Positions 1-6,480 of a DNA stretch of 12,928 nucleotides are shown one piece after another. The DNA lies in NCBI GenBank assembly GCA_023429685.1, contig JAEZDF010000052.1, positions 1 to 12,928 on the forward strand. Direction: 5' to 3'. Within the stretch, counting starts at the first letter, position 1. Each line of letters opens with the position of its first letter. The stretch is from Bacillota bacterium (GTDB taxonomy: Bacteria > Bacillota > Clostridia > Oscillospirales > Ruminococcaceae). Made by a program: the position numbers and the translations under genes. The notes beneath the pieces are model-generated. The model did no database searches and was not told the origin of the DNA. It worked only from the letters and a program-made list of their open reading frames with translations.

Positions 1-495
1 GTTGTATACCCCTTCGTCGATCAGGGGCGCATAATGCTGAAGCGATGCGCCAAGACCCTCGCCCTCCAGCAGCATCCAAACGGCGTACTGCAGCATGCCA
101 TTTGCGTGCTCCGCCCATACGGGGAAGTTATCCTTATACAGCGCAAACTGCTGCATCATTGCCTCGGTGGTGGGGGTGTGGTTAAAGAATAAAACCGTGC
201 CATAGGCGTTTGCAAAGGATGCAATCTTCTCCTGCGTGGGGGCGAACTGGTCGGGTGGCACTACCTGCTTAAGCGCGCTTAACGTGACGTCATTCCACAG
301 CTTTCCGTGCTGCTCGCCGAACAAAACGGCTACGCGCTGGCTCTGGCTGTGAAAGGCACTGGGCACGTACTGTACCGCATGCTCCACAAGCGATAGAATT
401 TGCTCCTGCGAAACGGGGGATTCGGGGCTTAGCGCGTAAACACTGCGGCGTTGCTCCATGGCCTTTGTTAGGCTAATATTTAAATGATTCGACAT
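1..495 (-). CDS. Nitroreductase family protein, Frm2/Hbn1-like (partial, C-terminus outside window)
   Basis: The reverse strand reads open from an ATG at 495-493 to the window edge, giving 165 residues with no stop. A GGGAGGAA ribosome binding site lies just upstream (complement of 501-508). The protein begins MSNHLNISLTKAMEQRRSVY; the RRS triplet at residues 16-18 is typical of the FMN-contacting N-terminus of nitroreductases. Further on are PSAFHSQSQRV (about 45-55) and GEGLGASLQHY near residues 145-155, both characteristic of the small Frm2/Hbn1-like nitroreductase group, which is usually about 200 residues long, so roughly 35 residues are missing. Such proteins are cytoplasmic FMN-dependent oxidoreductases acting on nitro-aromatics or quinone-like compounds with NAD(P)H; the true substrate is unknown. 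The gene is divergent from queH and has its own promoter, which overlaps an inverted repeat, suggesting repressor control. The family assignment is firm and the substrate is not. Confidence 0.85.
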   Translation of the reverse strand, partial: MSNHLNISLTKAMEQRRSVYALSPESPVSQEQILSLVEHAVQYVPSAFHSQSQRVAVLFGEQHGKLWNDVTLSALKQVVPPDQFAPTQEKIASFANAYGTVLFFNHTPTTEAMMQQFALYKDNFPVWAEHANGMLQYAVWMLLEGEGLGASLQHYAPLIDEGVYN

Positions 496-579
496 ATTGG
501 TTCCTCCCTAATAAATACTAAAATTAAATACTGGTATTATTATGCTGTTATCTGCATGAATTATGGCATTTACAGATGA

Positions 580-616
580 ATTATTATAATATACTTTATT
601 GGTATACTATAATAAT
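580..616. promoter_or_regulatory. Inverted repeat, candidate operator over the nitroreductase promoter
   Basis: The arms ATTATTATAATATAC (580-594) and GTATACTATAATAAT (602-616) are complementary at 14 of 15 positions around a 7-base centre. The repeat covers the predicted -10 box and start point of the leftward nitroreductase promoter, the usual place for a repressor operator. No regulator gene is visible in the window. The AT-rich composition makes chance symmetry easier, but the length is notable. Confidence 0.5.
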
Positions 617-640
617 AACGGTTCTCATTTTAAATTGCAA
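612..640 (-). promoter_or_regulatory. Putative promoter of the nitroreductase gene
   Basis: On the reverse strand TTGCAA (640-635) is followed after 17 bases by TATTAT (617-612), close to the housekeeping -35/-10 consensus. Transcription would start near 605, leaving a leader of about 110 bases before the start codon at 495. The -10 box lies inside one arm of the 580-616 inverted repeat. Confidence 0.55.
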
Positions 641-667
641 GGGGTTTTGCTAAATTTTTTCCTGTTC

Positions 668-696
668 TTGCGCAGTGTGCATCGTCGTGATATAGT
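668..696 (+). promoter_or_regulatory. Putative extended -10 promoter of queH
   Basis: TTGCGC (668-673) is followed after 17 bases by TATAGT (691-696), with the extended -10 dinucleotide TG at 688-689. The start point would be near 703, giving a leader of about 95 bases before queH. Confidence 0.55.
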
Positions 697-797
697 GAAC
701 ACAGGAACTATGCCGCATCTGATACTCACCTACAACTCTAACGAGGATTTATTTTACCCCGCCTTTAACAATTAACCGCCTAATAAAGGAAGCGTCT

Positions 798-1430
798 ATG
801 ATGAACAATAGAAACTATCAAAGCGAGCTGGATGGGATAATAAAGGGACTTACCACCCCGCCCACCCTACTGCTTCACGGGTGCTGCGCGCCCTGCTCCA
901 GCTATGTGCTCGAGTACCTTTCGCAGCACTTTTTGATTACGCTTTATTTTTATAACCCAAACATCACCATACAACAGGAGTATGCCCGCAGGCTGGAGGA
1001 GGTTAAACGCCTTGTGTCGGTGCTGCCCGTCAAGCACCCCGTGACGCTGCTTGAGGGGGAGTATGACTCCGCGCTGTTTACGGCACTTGCACAGGGTAAA
1101 GAGCAGGAGCGCGAGGGTGGCACCCGATGTGCGGACTGCTACGACCTGCGGCTTAATAAAACCGCGCAGCTTGCCTCGCAGGGCGGCTTTGACTATTTTA
1201 CCACCACCCTTTCGATTAGCCCGTATAAAAACGCCCAGAAGCTCAACGAAATTGGCGAGCGGCTTGCAGATACCTACAGGGTTCGGCATCTGCCCTGCGA
1301 CTTTAAAAAGCGGGGCGGGTACAAACGCTCGGTGGAGCTAAGCGCAGAATATGGGTTGTACCGCCAGGACTACTGCGGATGTGTTTATTCTATGCGCGCA
1401 GTGCAGCCTACCCCGTCTCTTAACGGATAA
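798..1430 (+). CDS. queH: Epoxyqueuosine reductase QueH
   Basis: The 210-residue protein is a QueH-type (DUF208) epoxyqueuosine reductase. It carries out the last step of queuosine synthesis in tRNA, reducing epoxyqueuosine to queuosine at the wobble position of GUN anticodons, and stands in for the unrelated cobalamin-dependent QueG. Family signatures are in order: HGCCAPC (residues 27-33), CADCY (111-115), TTLSISPYKN (136-145) and YCGCVYS (192-198). These cysteines are the expected iron-sulfur and iron ligands and all are present. The length is normal. An AAAGGAAG ribosome binding site (785-792) lies 5 bases before the ATG at 798; a second ATG follows directly, so the start could be one codon later. 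The gene appears monocistronic, with its own promoter and a strong terminator. No other queuosine genes are in the window. Confidence 0.93.
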   Translation: MMNNRNYQSELDGIIKGLTTPPTLLLHGCCAPCSSYVLEYLSQHFLITLYFYNPNITIQQEYARRLEEVKRLVSVLPVKHPVTLLEGEYDSALFTALAQGKEQEREGGTRCADCYDLRLNKTAQLASQGGFDYFTTTLSISPYKNAQKLNEIGERLADTYRVRHLPCDFKKRGGYKRSVELSAEYGLYRQDYCGCVYSMRAVQPTPSLNG

Positions 1431-1456
1431 CTCAATAGATATGATTTTTTAGCCTT

Positions 1457-1499
1457 CCCTTGCTGTTTACCTTAAAGCAAACAGCAAGGGGCTTTTTTT
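1457..1499 (+). terminator. Rho-independent terminator of queH
   Basis: A perfect 12-bp stem (1457-1468 with 1479-1490, CCCTTGCTGTTT and its complement) with a 10-base loop is followed by a run of seven T at 1493-1499. It sits 26 bases after the queH stop codon. Confidence 0.95.
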
Positions 1500-1579
1500 C
1501 TAGTCATAACGGGCCGCGCACCCTCATATACTTAATTTGTTCGTGCTTATGAAAGATACAGCAATAGTTTTTCAACAAA

Positions 1580-1596
1580 TATGTGAATATTACATA
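1580..1596. promoter_or_regulatory. Short inverted repeat, possible regulator site upstream of the glgB promoter
   Basis: TATGT and ACATA form 5-base arms around a 7-base centre, about 50 bases upstream of the -35 box. This is the size of a dimeric activator site, and the left half resembles the TGTGA half-site of Crp-type regulators. In AT-rich DNA such symmetry is common, so the call is tentative. Confidence 0.2.
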
Positions 1597-1647
1597 AACA
1601 TTCGGTATTGCAAAATGTAAAGTTAATTTAAAATTACCAAAATCCAC

Positions 1648-1675
1648 TTGAAAAATCGTGTGGTTGTGGTAAAAT
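1648..1675 (+). promoter_or_regulatory. Putative extended -10 promoter of the glgBCDA operon
   Basis: TTGAAA (1648-1653) is followed after 16 bases by TAAAAT (1670-1675), preceded by the extended -10 element TGG at 1667-1669. It is the best promoter-like match upstream of glgB. Transcription would start near 1682, giving a leader of about 140 bases. Confidence 0.6.
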
Positions 1676-1684
1676 AGATTTAAA

Positions 1685-1799
1685 GTGGGGAAGATATTTC
1701 CACCACGGCTGTTTACCCAAGAATTATCCCCACCCCAACGCATGAAACGATGCGCGGCAAGTGGCATTGCGCCGTTTTACGGCGAGAACTAATAGCCAC
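1685..1799 (+). promoter_or_regulatory. Structured 5' leader of glgB
   Basis: GTGGGGAA (1685-1692) can pair with TTCCACCAC (1698-1706, one bulged A), or alternatively GTGGGGA (1685-1691) can pair perfectly with TCCCCAC (1727-1733); the two pairings exclude each other. Further down, CGCCG-TTTTA-CGGCG (1770-1784) forms a hairpin inside an outer GTGGC (1761-1765)/GCCAC (1795-1799) stem that ends just 7 bases before the glgB ribosome binding site. This could control translation or elongation, but it matches no riboswitch family I recognise. Confidence 0.3.
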
Positions 1800-1820
1800 C
1801 CAAAACGGAGGAAACGACCA

Positions 1821-3716
1821 ATGAATCCTGCAAACAATGATACGCTCAGCCTGCCGGTGTACCTGTTCCATCAGGGAACCAACCACCGCGCTTACGAGCT
1901 GCTGGGATGCCACCTGTTTGAGGACGAGGCGGTGTTTCGGCTATGGGCGCCCAATGCGGCCAAGGTCTCGGTGGTGGGTGACTTTAACAACTGGAACAGC
2001 GACATCAGCCCCATGACTAGGCTAAACCCAGAAGGGCTGTGGGAGTGCCGCATTGCGCACCTAAAAAAGTATGACAACTACAAATTCCGCATAAAGACGC
2101 TTGATGGTCGGCTGCTGATGAAGGCGGACCCCTATGCGTTTCACAACGAGACCCGCCCGCAAACCGCATCCAAGGTTTACAACCTTGCGGGGTACGTGTG
2201 GCAGGATGAGGCGTGGCTGGAACAGCGACGCTGTACCGACCCATTTTGCAGCCCGATGAACATCTACGAGGTGCATCTCGGCTCGTTTATGCGCCACCCA
2301 GACGGCAGCCTGCTTAGCTATGAGCTGCTTGCCGACCGGCTGATTCCGTATGTACAGGAGCTTGGGTATACCCACATCGAGATTCTTCCCGTTACCGAGT
2401 ACCCGTTCGACGGCTCGTGGGGCTATCAGGTGACGGGCTACTTTGCCCCCACCGCCCGCTACGGCACGCCGCACGACTTTATGCGATTTGTCGACCGCTT
2501 TCATCAGGCGGGCATCGGTGTGATTATGGACTGGGTTCCCGCGCATTTCCCCAAGGACGAGCACGGTCTGTATGAGTTTGACGGCACCAAATGCTACGAA
2601 TACGCAGAGCCCTCCAAGATGGAGCACGCGGGCTGGGGCACAAGGGTTTTTGACTTTGGTAAAAACGAGGTTCGCTCGTTTCTAATCTCCAGCGCGATGT
2701 TCTGGCTGGACAAATACCACATCGACGGGCTGCGGGTAGACGCCGTTGCGTCGATGATCTACCTCGATTACTGCCGCGAAAAGTGGCAGTGGCAGCCCAA
2801 CAAGGACGGCGGACGCGAAAATCTGGAGGCGGTAGAGCTGGTGCGCCTGCTCAACCGTGCGGTGCTCGAAGCCTACCCCGACACGCTGATGATCGCCGAG
2901 GAATCCACCGCCTGGCCTATGGTGACTAAGCCCGACTACGACGGCGGCTTAGGCTTTACGTTTAAGTGGAACATGGGCTGGATGAACGACATGCTGCGCT
3001 ATATCTCCACCGACCCACTGTATCGCAGCTATAACCACGATAAGCTGACCTTTTCGTTTGTATACGCCTTTTCGGAAAACTACATCCTACCCATCTCTCA
3101 CGACGAGGTGGTGCACGGCAAGTGCTCGCTGCTTTCCAAGATGCCGGGCGAGTACGACGACAAGTTCTCGGGCGTACGCGCCTTTCTTGCCTATATGATT
3201 ACGCACCCGGGCAAAAAGCTATTGTTTATGGGGCAGGAATTCGGGCAATTTATAGAGTGGAACTACAAGCAGCCGCTGGACTGGCTGCTGCTTGACTACG
3301 ACCGCCACCGCCAGCTGCGCGAATTTGTAAAGACGCTCAACCACCTGTATCTCGCGTCGCCTGCCCTGTGGCAGAACGACTGTACCCGCGACGGCTTTGC
3401 GTGGATAGCGGGGGATGACTTTAAACACAGCATCATCTCGTTTCGGCGCATCGCATCGGACGGCGAGGAGATCATTGCGGTGTGCAACTTTAACCCGCTT
3501 CATCGGGAGGATTACCGCATCGGCGCGCCATATAAGGGACGATACCGCGTGCTGCTCTGCTCGGACGATGCCGCGTTCGGCGGCTCTGGGGCGACCACGC
3601 GCCCATACTACACCACAAAAAAACAGGAACTACACGGCTTGCCCTATACCCTATCCCTAGATCTTGCGCCAAACTCGGTGCTGCTTCTATCACCAAACAA
3701 GTCGGGACAGGGGTAA
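1821..3716 (+). CDS. glgB: 1,4-alpha-glucan branching enzyme GlgB
   Basis: The 631-residue cytoplasmic GH13 enzyme cuts alpha-1,4-glucan chains and rejoins them as alpha-1,6 branches in glycogen. An N-terminal CBM48-type domain (about 25-115, with LWAPNAAKVSVVGDFNNW at 41-58) precedes the barrel. All GH13 motifs are present: DWVPAH (237-242), GLRVDAVAS with nucleophile Asp307, IAEEST with acid/base Glu360, and ISHDEVVHGK with transition-state Asp428. A C-terminal beta domain ends the protein. The length suits the shorter Firmicutes form, without the extra N-terminal module of the E. coli enzyme. I place the start at ATG 1821 because GGAGGAAA (1807-1814) lies 6 bases upstream and homology begins there. 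The frame is open back to a GTG at 1761, but the added residues look non-native and that GTG lacks a ribosome binding site. It is the first gene of the glg operon. Confidence 0.96.
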   Translation: MNPANNDTLSLPVYLFHQGTNHRAYELLGCHLFEDEAVFRLWAPNAAKVSVVGDFNNWNSDISPMTRLNPEGLWECRIAHLKKYDNYKFRIKTLDGRLLMKADPYAFHNETRPQTASKVYNLAGYVWQDEAWLEQRRCTDPFCSPMNIYEVHLGSFMRHPDGSLLSYELLADRLIPYVQELGYTHIEILPVTEYPFDGSWGYQVTGYFAPTARYGTPHDFMRFVDRFHQAGIGVIMDWVPAHFPKDEHGLYEFDGTKCYEYAEPSKMEHAGWGTRVFDFGKNEVRSFLISSAMFWLDKYHIDGLRVDAVASMIYLDYCREKWQWQPNKDGGRENLEAVELVRLLNRAVLEAYPDTLMIAEESTAWPMVTKPDYDGGLGFTFKWNMGWMNDMLRYISTDPLYRSYNHDKLTFSFVYAFSENYILPISHDEVVHGKCSLLSKMPGEYDDKFSGVRAFLAYMITHPGKKLLFMGQEFGQFIEWNYKQPLDWLLLDYDRHRQLREFVKTLNHLYLASPALWQNDCTRDGFAWIAGDDFKHSIISFRRIASDGEEIIAVCNFNPLHREDYRIGAPYKGRYRVLLCSDDAAFGGSGATTRPYYTTKKQELHGLPYTLSLDLAPNSVLLLSPNKSGQG

Positions 3717-3727
3717 CGTTACAAAAC

Positions 3728-3799
3728 GCGTGTTATACTCGAGAAAGGCAACACGCCGCCAATTACATGAAATGTACCCCTGCCCGAAAACCCGGGCGG
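3728..3799 (+). other. Two hairpins in the glgB-glgC gap
   Basis: GCGTGTT (3728-3734) pairs with AACACGC (3750-3756) around a 15-base loop. CTGCCCG (3780-3786) pairs with CGGGCGG (3793-3799, one G-T pair) around a 6-base loop. Neither is followed by a T-run, so neither is a standard terminator. They may affect mRNA stability or relative expression of glgB and glgC. Confidence 0.4.
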
Positions 3800-3842
3800 C
3801 ATAAATACATCAGTACCATCTATGGGGGAGAGGATCAATTGT

Positions 3843-5054
3843 ATGAATCGTAAAAAAGAATGGCTTGCCATGCTGCTGGCGGGCGGACAGGGCAGCAGAC
3901 TGCATGTGCTGACCAAACGCTTGGCAAAGCCCGCCGTACCGTACGGGGGAAAGTATCGTATCATCGACTTTACACTGTCAAACTGCGTCAATTCGGGCAT
4001 CGACACGGTGGGGGTGCTCACCCAGTATCAGCCGCTTGAGCTCAACGAATACATTGGCAACGGGCAGCCGTGGGACCTTGACCGCAACCACGGCGGCGTA
4101 CACGTTCTGTCGCCCTACCAAAAGGCGACCGGCTCGGACTGGTACAAGGGCACCGCAAACGCCATCTACCAAAACATCCATTTCATCGAGGGCTACGACC
4201 CCGATTACATCGTCATCCTCTCAGGCGACCACATCTACAAGATGAACTACGAGACCATGCTCGACTTTCATAAGCAAAAGTGTGCGGACTGCACCATCGC
4301 GGTAATCTCGGTGCCGTGGGAGGAGGCGTCCCGCTTCGGAATTCTTGACACCGACGAGGAGTACAAGATTCGGGAGTTCGCCGAAAAGCCCGAAAAGCCC
4401 AAGAGCAACCTCGCCTCGATGGGCGTGTATATCTTTAACTGGAAGAAGCTGCGCCAGTACCTTGAGAGCAACGAGCGAGACACCGCCGCCTCCAAGGATT
4501 TTGGCAAGGATATCATCCCCGCCATGCTCGCGGATGGGCAGAAGATGTACGCCTACCCGTTTACAGGGTACTGGAAGGACGTGGGCACCATCGACAGCCT
4601 GTGGGAGGCAAACATGGACCTACTCGACCCCAAGGTACCGCTTGAGCTGCAGGACCCATCGTGGAAGATCTACGCCCGCAACCCCGTTTTACCCCCGCAG
4701 TATTTAGGCAATACCGCGAACGTGCAAAATTCAATGATCGCCGACGGCTGCAACATCTTTGGCACGGTGGATTTTTCTGTGCTGTTTGCCGGCGTTACGG
4801 TGGAGGAGGGTGCCGTGGTGCGCGACAGCATTGTGATGCCCGGCTCGGTGATTAAAAAAGGAGCCTTCGTTCAGTACGCCATTGTTGCCGAAGACTGTGT
4901 GGTGGGCGAAAACAGCTTTGTTGGCATGCGCCCCGAGCAGGTGGAAAACAAAAGCGACTGGGGCATCGCGGTAATCGGCCCCGGGGCTACGATTCCCGCA
5001 AACAGCATCATAAAACCCAAAGAGATGGTTGACGCAGACCGCATGGAGTCGTAA
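3843..5054 (+). CDS. glgC: Glucose-1-phosphate adenylyltransferase, catalytic subunit GlgC
   Basis: The 403-residue enzyme makes ADP-glucose and pyrophosphate from ATP and glucose-1-phosphate, the committed step of bacterial glycogen synthesis. The nucleotidyltransferase domain shows the GGQGSR loop (14-19), KPAVPYGGKYRIIDF (29-43), SGDH with catalytic Asp129 (127-130), the sugar-phosphate motif EKP (181-183) and YWKDVGT (243-249). From about residue 290 hexapeptide-type repeats form the C-terminal left-handed beta helix. The start is ATG 3843, because GGGGGAGAGGA (3824-3834) lies 8 bases upstream; the in-frame ATG at 3822 precedes that site and is unlikely. The gene lies 126 bases after glgB and 200 bases before glgD. 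In Geobacillus stearothermophilus GlgC and GlgD form a hetero-oligomer with higher activity; the adjacency here suggests the same, which is inference. Confidence 0.96.
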   Translation: MNRKKEWLAMLLAGGQGSRLHVLTKRLAKPAVPYGGKYRIIDFTLSNCVNSGIDTVGVLTQYQPLELNEYIGNGQPWDLDRNHGGVHVLSPYQKATGSDWYKGTANAIYQNIHFIEGYDPDYIVILSGDHIYKMNYETMLDFHKQKCADCTIAVISVPWEEASRFGILDTDEEYKIREFAEKPEKPKSNLASMGVYIFNWKKLRQYLESNERDTAASKDFGKDIIPAMLADGQKMYAYPFTGYWKDVGTIDSLWEANMDLLDPKVPLELQDPSWKIYARNPVLPPQYLGNTANVQNSMIADGCNIFGTVDFSVLFAGVTVEEGAVVRDSIVMPGSVIKKGAFVQYAIVAEDCVVGENSFVGMRPEQVENKSDWGIAVIGPGATIPANSIIKPKEMVDADRMES

Positions 5055-5085
5055 ATATAATTAGAAATTTCTGTAAGGTGCTCGC

Positions 5086-5113
5086 CCTTTACACAACTTC
5101 TTTGCTGTAAAGG
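5086..5113 (+). other. Hairpin in the glgC-glgD gap
   Basis: CCTTTACA (5086-5093) and TGTAAAGG (5106-5113) form a perfect 8-bp stem with a 12-base loop, 32 bases after the glgC stop codon and without a following T-run. The rest of the 200-base gap holds a 10-base palindrome TTGTGCACAA (5174-5183) and no credible gene or clear promoter. Confidence 0.4.
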
Positions 5114-5254
5114 CTTCCCCCTGAACAGAATAAATGTCACTGGGATCGTGATGTCCACTTTGAAGCAAGCGGTTTGTGCACAAGGCAATCGCTATGAGTG
5201 TGGGATTAACCCAAATTCAGAGCTTGACCTTGCAGGCACGAACCCAAGGAAGGC

Positions 5255-6391
5255 ATGGTGAATGGTATGCATGATACAAAAAAGATTTTAGGCATTATCT
5301 TCTCTAATATGCACGACGAGGTTTTGCGCGAGCTGACCGAGCGACGCACGATGGCATCGGTGCCGTTTGGCGGACGCTACCGTTTTATCGATTTTACGCT
5401 GTCGTCGTTTGTCAACTCTAACATCCAGTCGGTCGGAGTTATCACCAAAAGCAACTACCAGTCGCTGATGGACCATCTGGGCTCCGGCCGCGAGTGGGAC
5501 CTTGCAAGAAAGCGCGAAGGGCTGTTTATACTGCCGCCCTTTGGCAATGCGGGCAGCGGCATCTACCGCGGGCGCATCGAGGCGCTCTCGGGCATCATGG
5601 GCTTTATCAAGCACTCAAACGCGCGTTATGTGGTGCTTGCCGACTGCGATATGATCTATAACATCGACATCAAGGACGTGCTGAATGCGCATATTGAGCG
5701 GCAGGCGGAGATTACCGTAGCCTACCAGAAAAAGCTGATTACCACCGATAATTCGCGGGAATCCACCGTGGTGGTGTGTGATAATAACGCAAGGGTACAG
5801 GATGTGATGCTCTCGCCCACCATAGAGGGCGAACACTGTGTCTCGATTAACCTAATGATCCTTGAAAAGTCGCTGCTTGAGCGGCTGGTAAGCGAAAACA
5901 TGAGCCGCAACCTGTACAGCCTAGAAAAGGACGTGCTGCAGGCACGCGCATCATCACTGCGCATCTATGGCTACGAATACACCGGCTTTTGCGCAAAGGT
6001 AGACAGCATGCGCGACTACTACGACGCCAACATGCTGATGCTGAAAAAAGAGGTGCGCGACGAGCTGTTTTTGCCGATTCGCCCCGTGTACACCAAGGTG
6101 CGCGACGATATGCCCGTTAAGTACGGGCTGTCCTCCAGCGTAAAGAACTCGCTGATTGCCGACGGCTGTGTCATCGAGGGCGAGGTGGAAAACTCGGTGT
6201 TGTTCCGCGGTGTGACGGTGGGCAAGGGCGCAAAGGTGCAAAACTCGATTGTCATGCAGGACACCGTTATTGGCGACCAGAGCGTGCTCAACTACTGTAT
6301 TACCGATAAGGATGTGACCATAAAGGATAACCGCACACTGATGGGCTACCTATCGTACCCCGTGTTTATATCAAAGGGCAGTGTGGTGTAA
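5255..6391 (+). CDS. glgD: GlgD, regulatory (non-catalytic) subunit of ADP-glucose pyrophosphorylase
   Basis: The 378-residue protein is a clear GlgC paralogue (VPFGGRYRFIDFTLSSFVNS at 36-55) with the same two-domain layout of nucleotidyltransferase fold and C-terminal hexapeptide beta helix (about 290-355). The catalytic features are lost: the glycine-rich GGxGxR loop is replaced by SNMHDEVLRELTERR (17-31), SGDH by ADCD (129-132), and the substrate motif YWKDVGT by TGFCAKVDS. This matches GlgD, which in Geobacillus has little activity alone but raises that of GlgC. The start is uncertain: AAGGAAGG (5246-5253) is only 1 base from ATG 5255, 4 from GTG 5258 and 13 from ATG 5267, so the mature protein may begin MHDTKKILG. 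It is the third gene of the glg operon, 89 bases before glgA. Confidence 0.93.
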   Translation: MVNGMHDTKKILGIIFSNMHDEVLRELTERRTMASVPFGGRYRFIDFTLSSFVNSNIQSVGVITKSNYQSLMDHLGSGREWDLARKREGLFILPPFGNAGSGIYRGRIEALSGIMGFIKHSNARYVVLADCDMIYNIDIKDVLNAHIERQAEITVAYQKKLITTDNSRESTVVVCDNNARVQDVMLSPTIEGEHCVSINLMILEKSLLERLVSENMSRNLYSLEKDVLQARASSLRIYGYEYTGFCAKVDSMRDYYDANMLMLKKEVRDELFLPIRPVYTKVRDDMPVKYGLSSSVKNSLIADGCVIEGEVENSVLFRGVTVGKGAKVQNSIVMQDTVIGDQSVLNYCITDKDVTIKDNRTLMGYLSYPVFISKGSVV

Positions 6392-6409
6392 TTCGTATAC
6401 TGTAATTAA

Positions 6410-6441
6410 GGCGCAGTACCGAAAACAATCGGTGCTGCGCC
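6410..6441 (+). other. Strong hairpin in the glgD-glgA gap
   Basis: GGCGCAGTACCGA (6410-6422) pairs with TCGGTGCTGCGCC (6429-6441) over 13 positions including one G-T pair, with a 6-base AAACAA loop. No T-run follows (CTCATCCATACC), so it is not a standard intrinsic terminator. It starts 18 bases after the glgD stop codon and ends 24 bases before the glgA ribosome binding site. It may stabilise the upstream mRNA or partly reduce read-through. Confidence 0.65.
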
Positions 6442-6480
6442 CTCATCCATACCGCTTCCCGCAACAGGAGGAGATTGTAC

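Larger units (their letters stand above)
496..797. other. AT-rich divergent intergenic region
   Basis: This 302-base gap separates the nitroreductase (leftward) from queH (rightward). It holds a leftward promoter at 612-640, a 15+15 base inverted repeat at 580-616, a rightward promoter at 668-696, and two copies of ATGAATTA at 556-563 and 576-583 spaced 20 bases apart. A short AATAC/GTATT inverted repeat lies at 527-538. I see no convincing small gene or structured RNA here. Confidence 0.7.
1431..1820. other. Intergenic region: queH terminator plus promoter and leader of the glg operon
   Basis: This 390-base non-coding stretch contains the queH terminator, an AT-rich segment with a TATGT-N7-ACATA inverted repeat at 1580-1596 that could be a regulator site, an extended -10 promoter at 1648-1675, and a leader of about 140 bases with hairpin potential. 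I see no small gene with a credible ribosome binding site. Confidence 0.7.

Noticed and set aside
556..583. Two ATGAATTA direct repeats spaced 20 bases
   Set aside because: Two short AT-rich copies only; they are compatible with chance and are not a repeat array or CRISPR.
703..797. Possible preQ1 riboswitch in the queH leader
   Set aside because: The pathway would fit, but I do not find the short stem, CCC and A-rich AAAAACTAA-like tail of preQ1-I, nor a recognisable preQ1-II or -III layout.
1761..1820. Upstream in-frame GTG as start of glgB (20 extra residues)
   Set aside because: There is no ribosome binding site before it, the extra residues (Arg/Lys-rich) do not look like a GlgB N-terminus, and a strong site precedes the ATG at 1821.
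2061..2627. 188-codon open frame on the minus strand within glgB
   Set aside because: It is an antisense shadow of a well-conserved GH13 gene, with low-complexity composition and no ribosome binding site.
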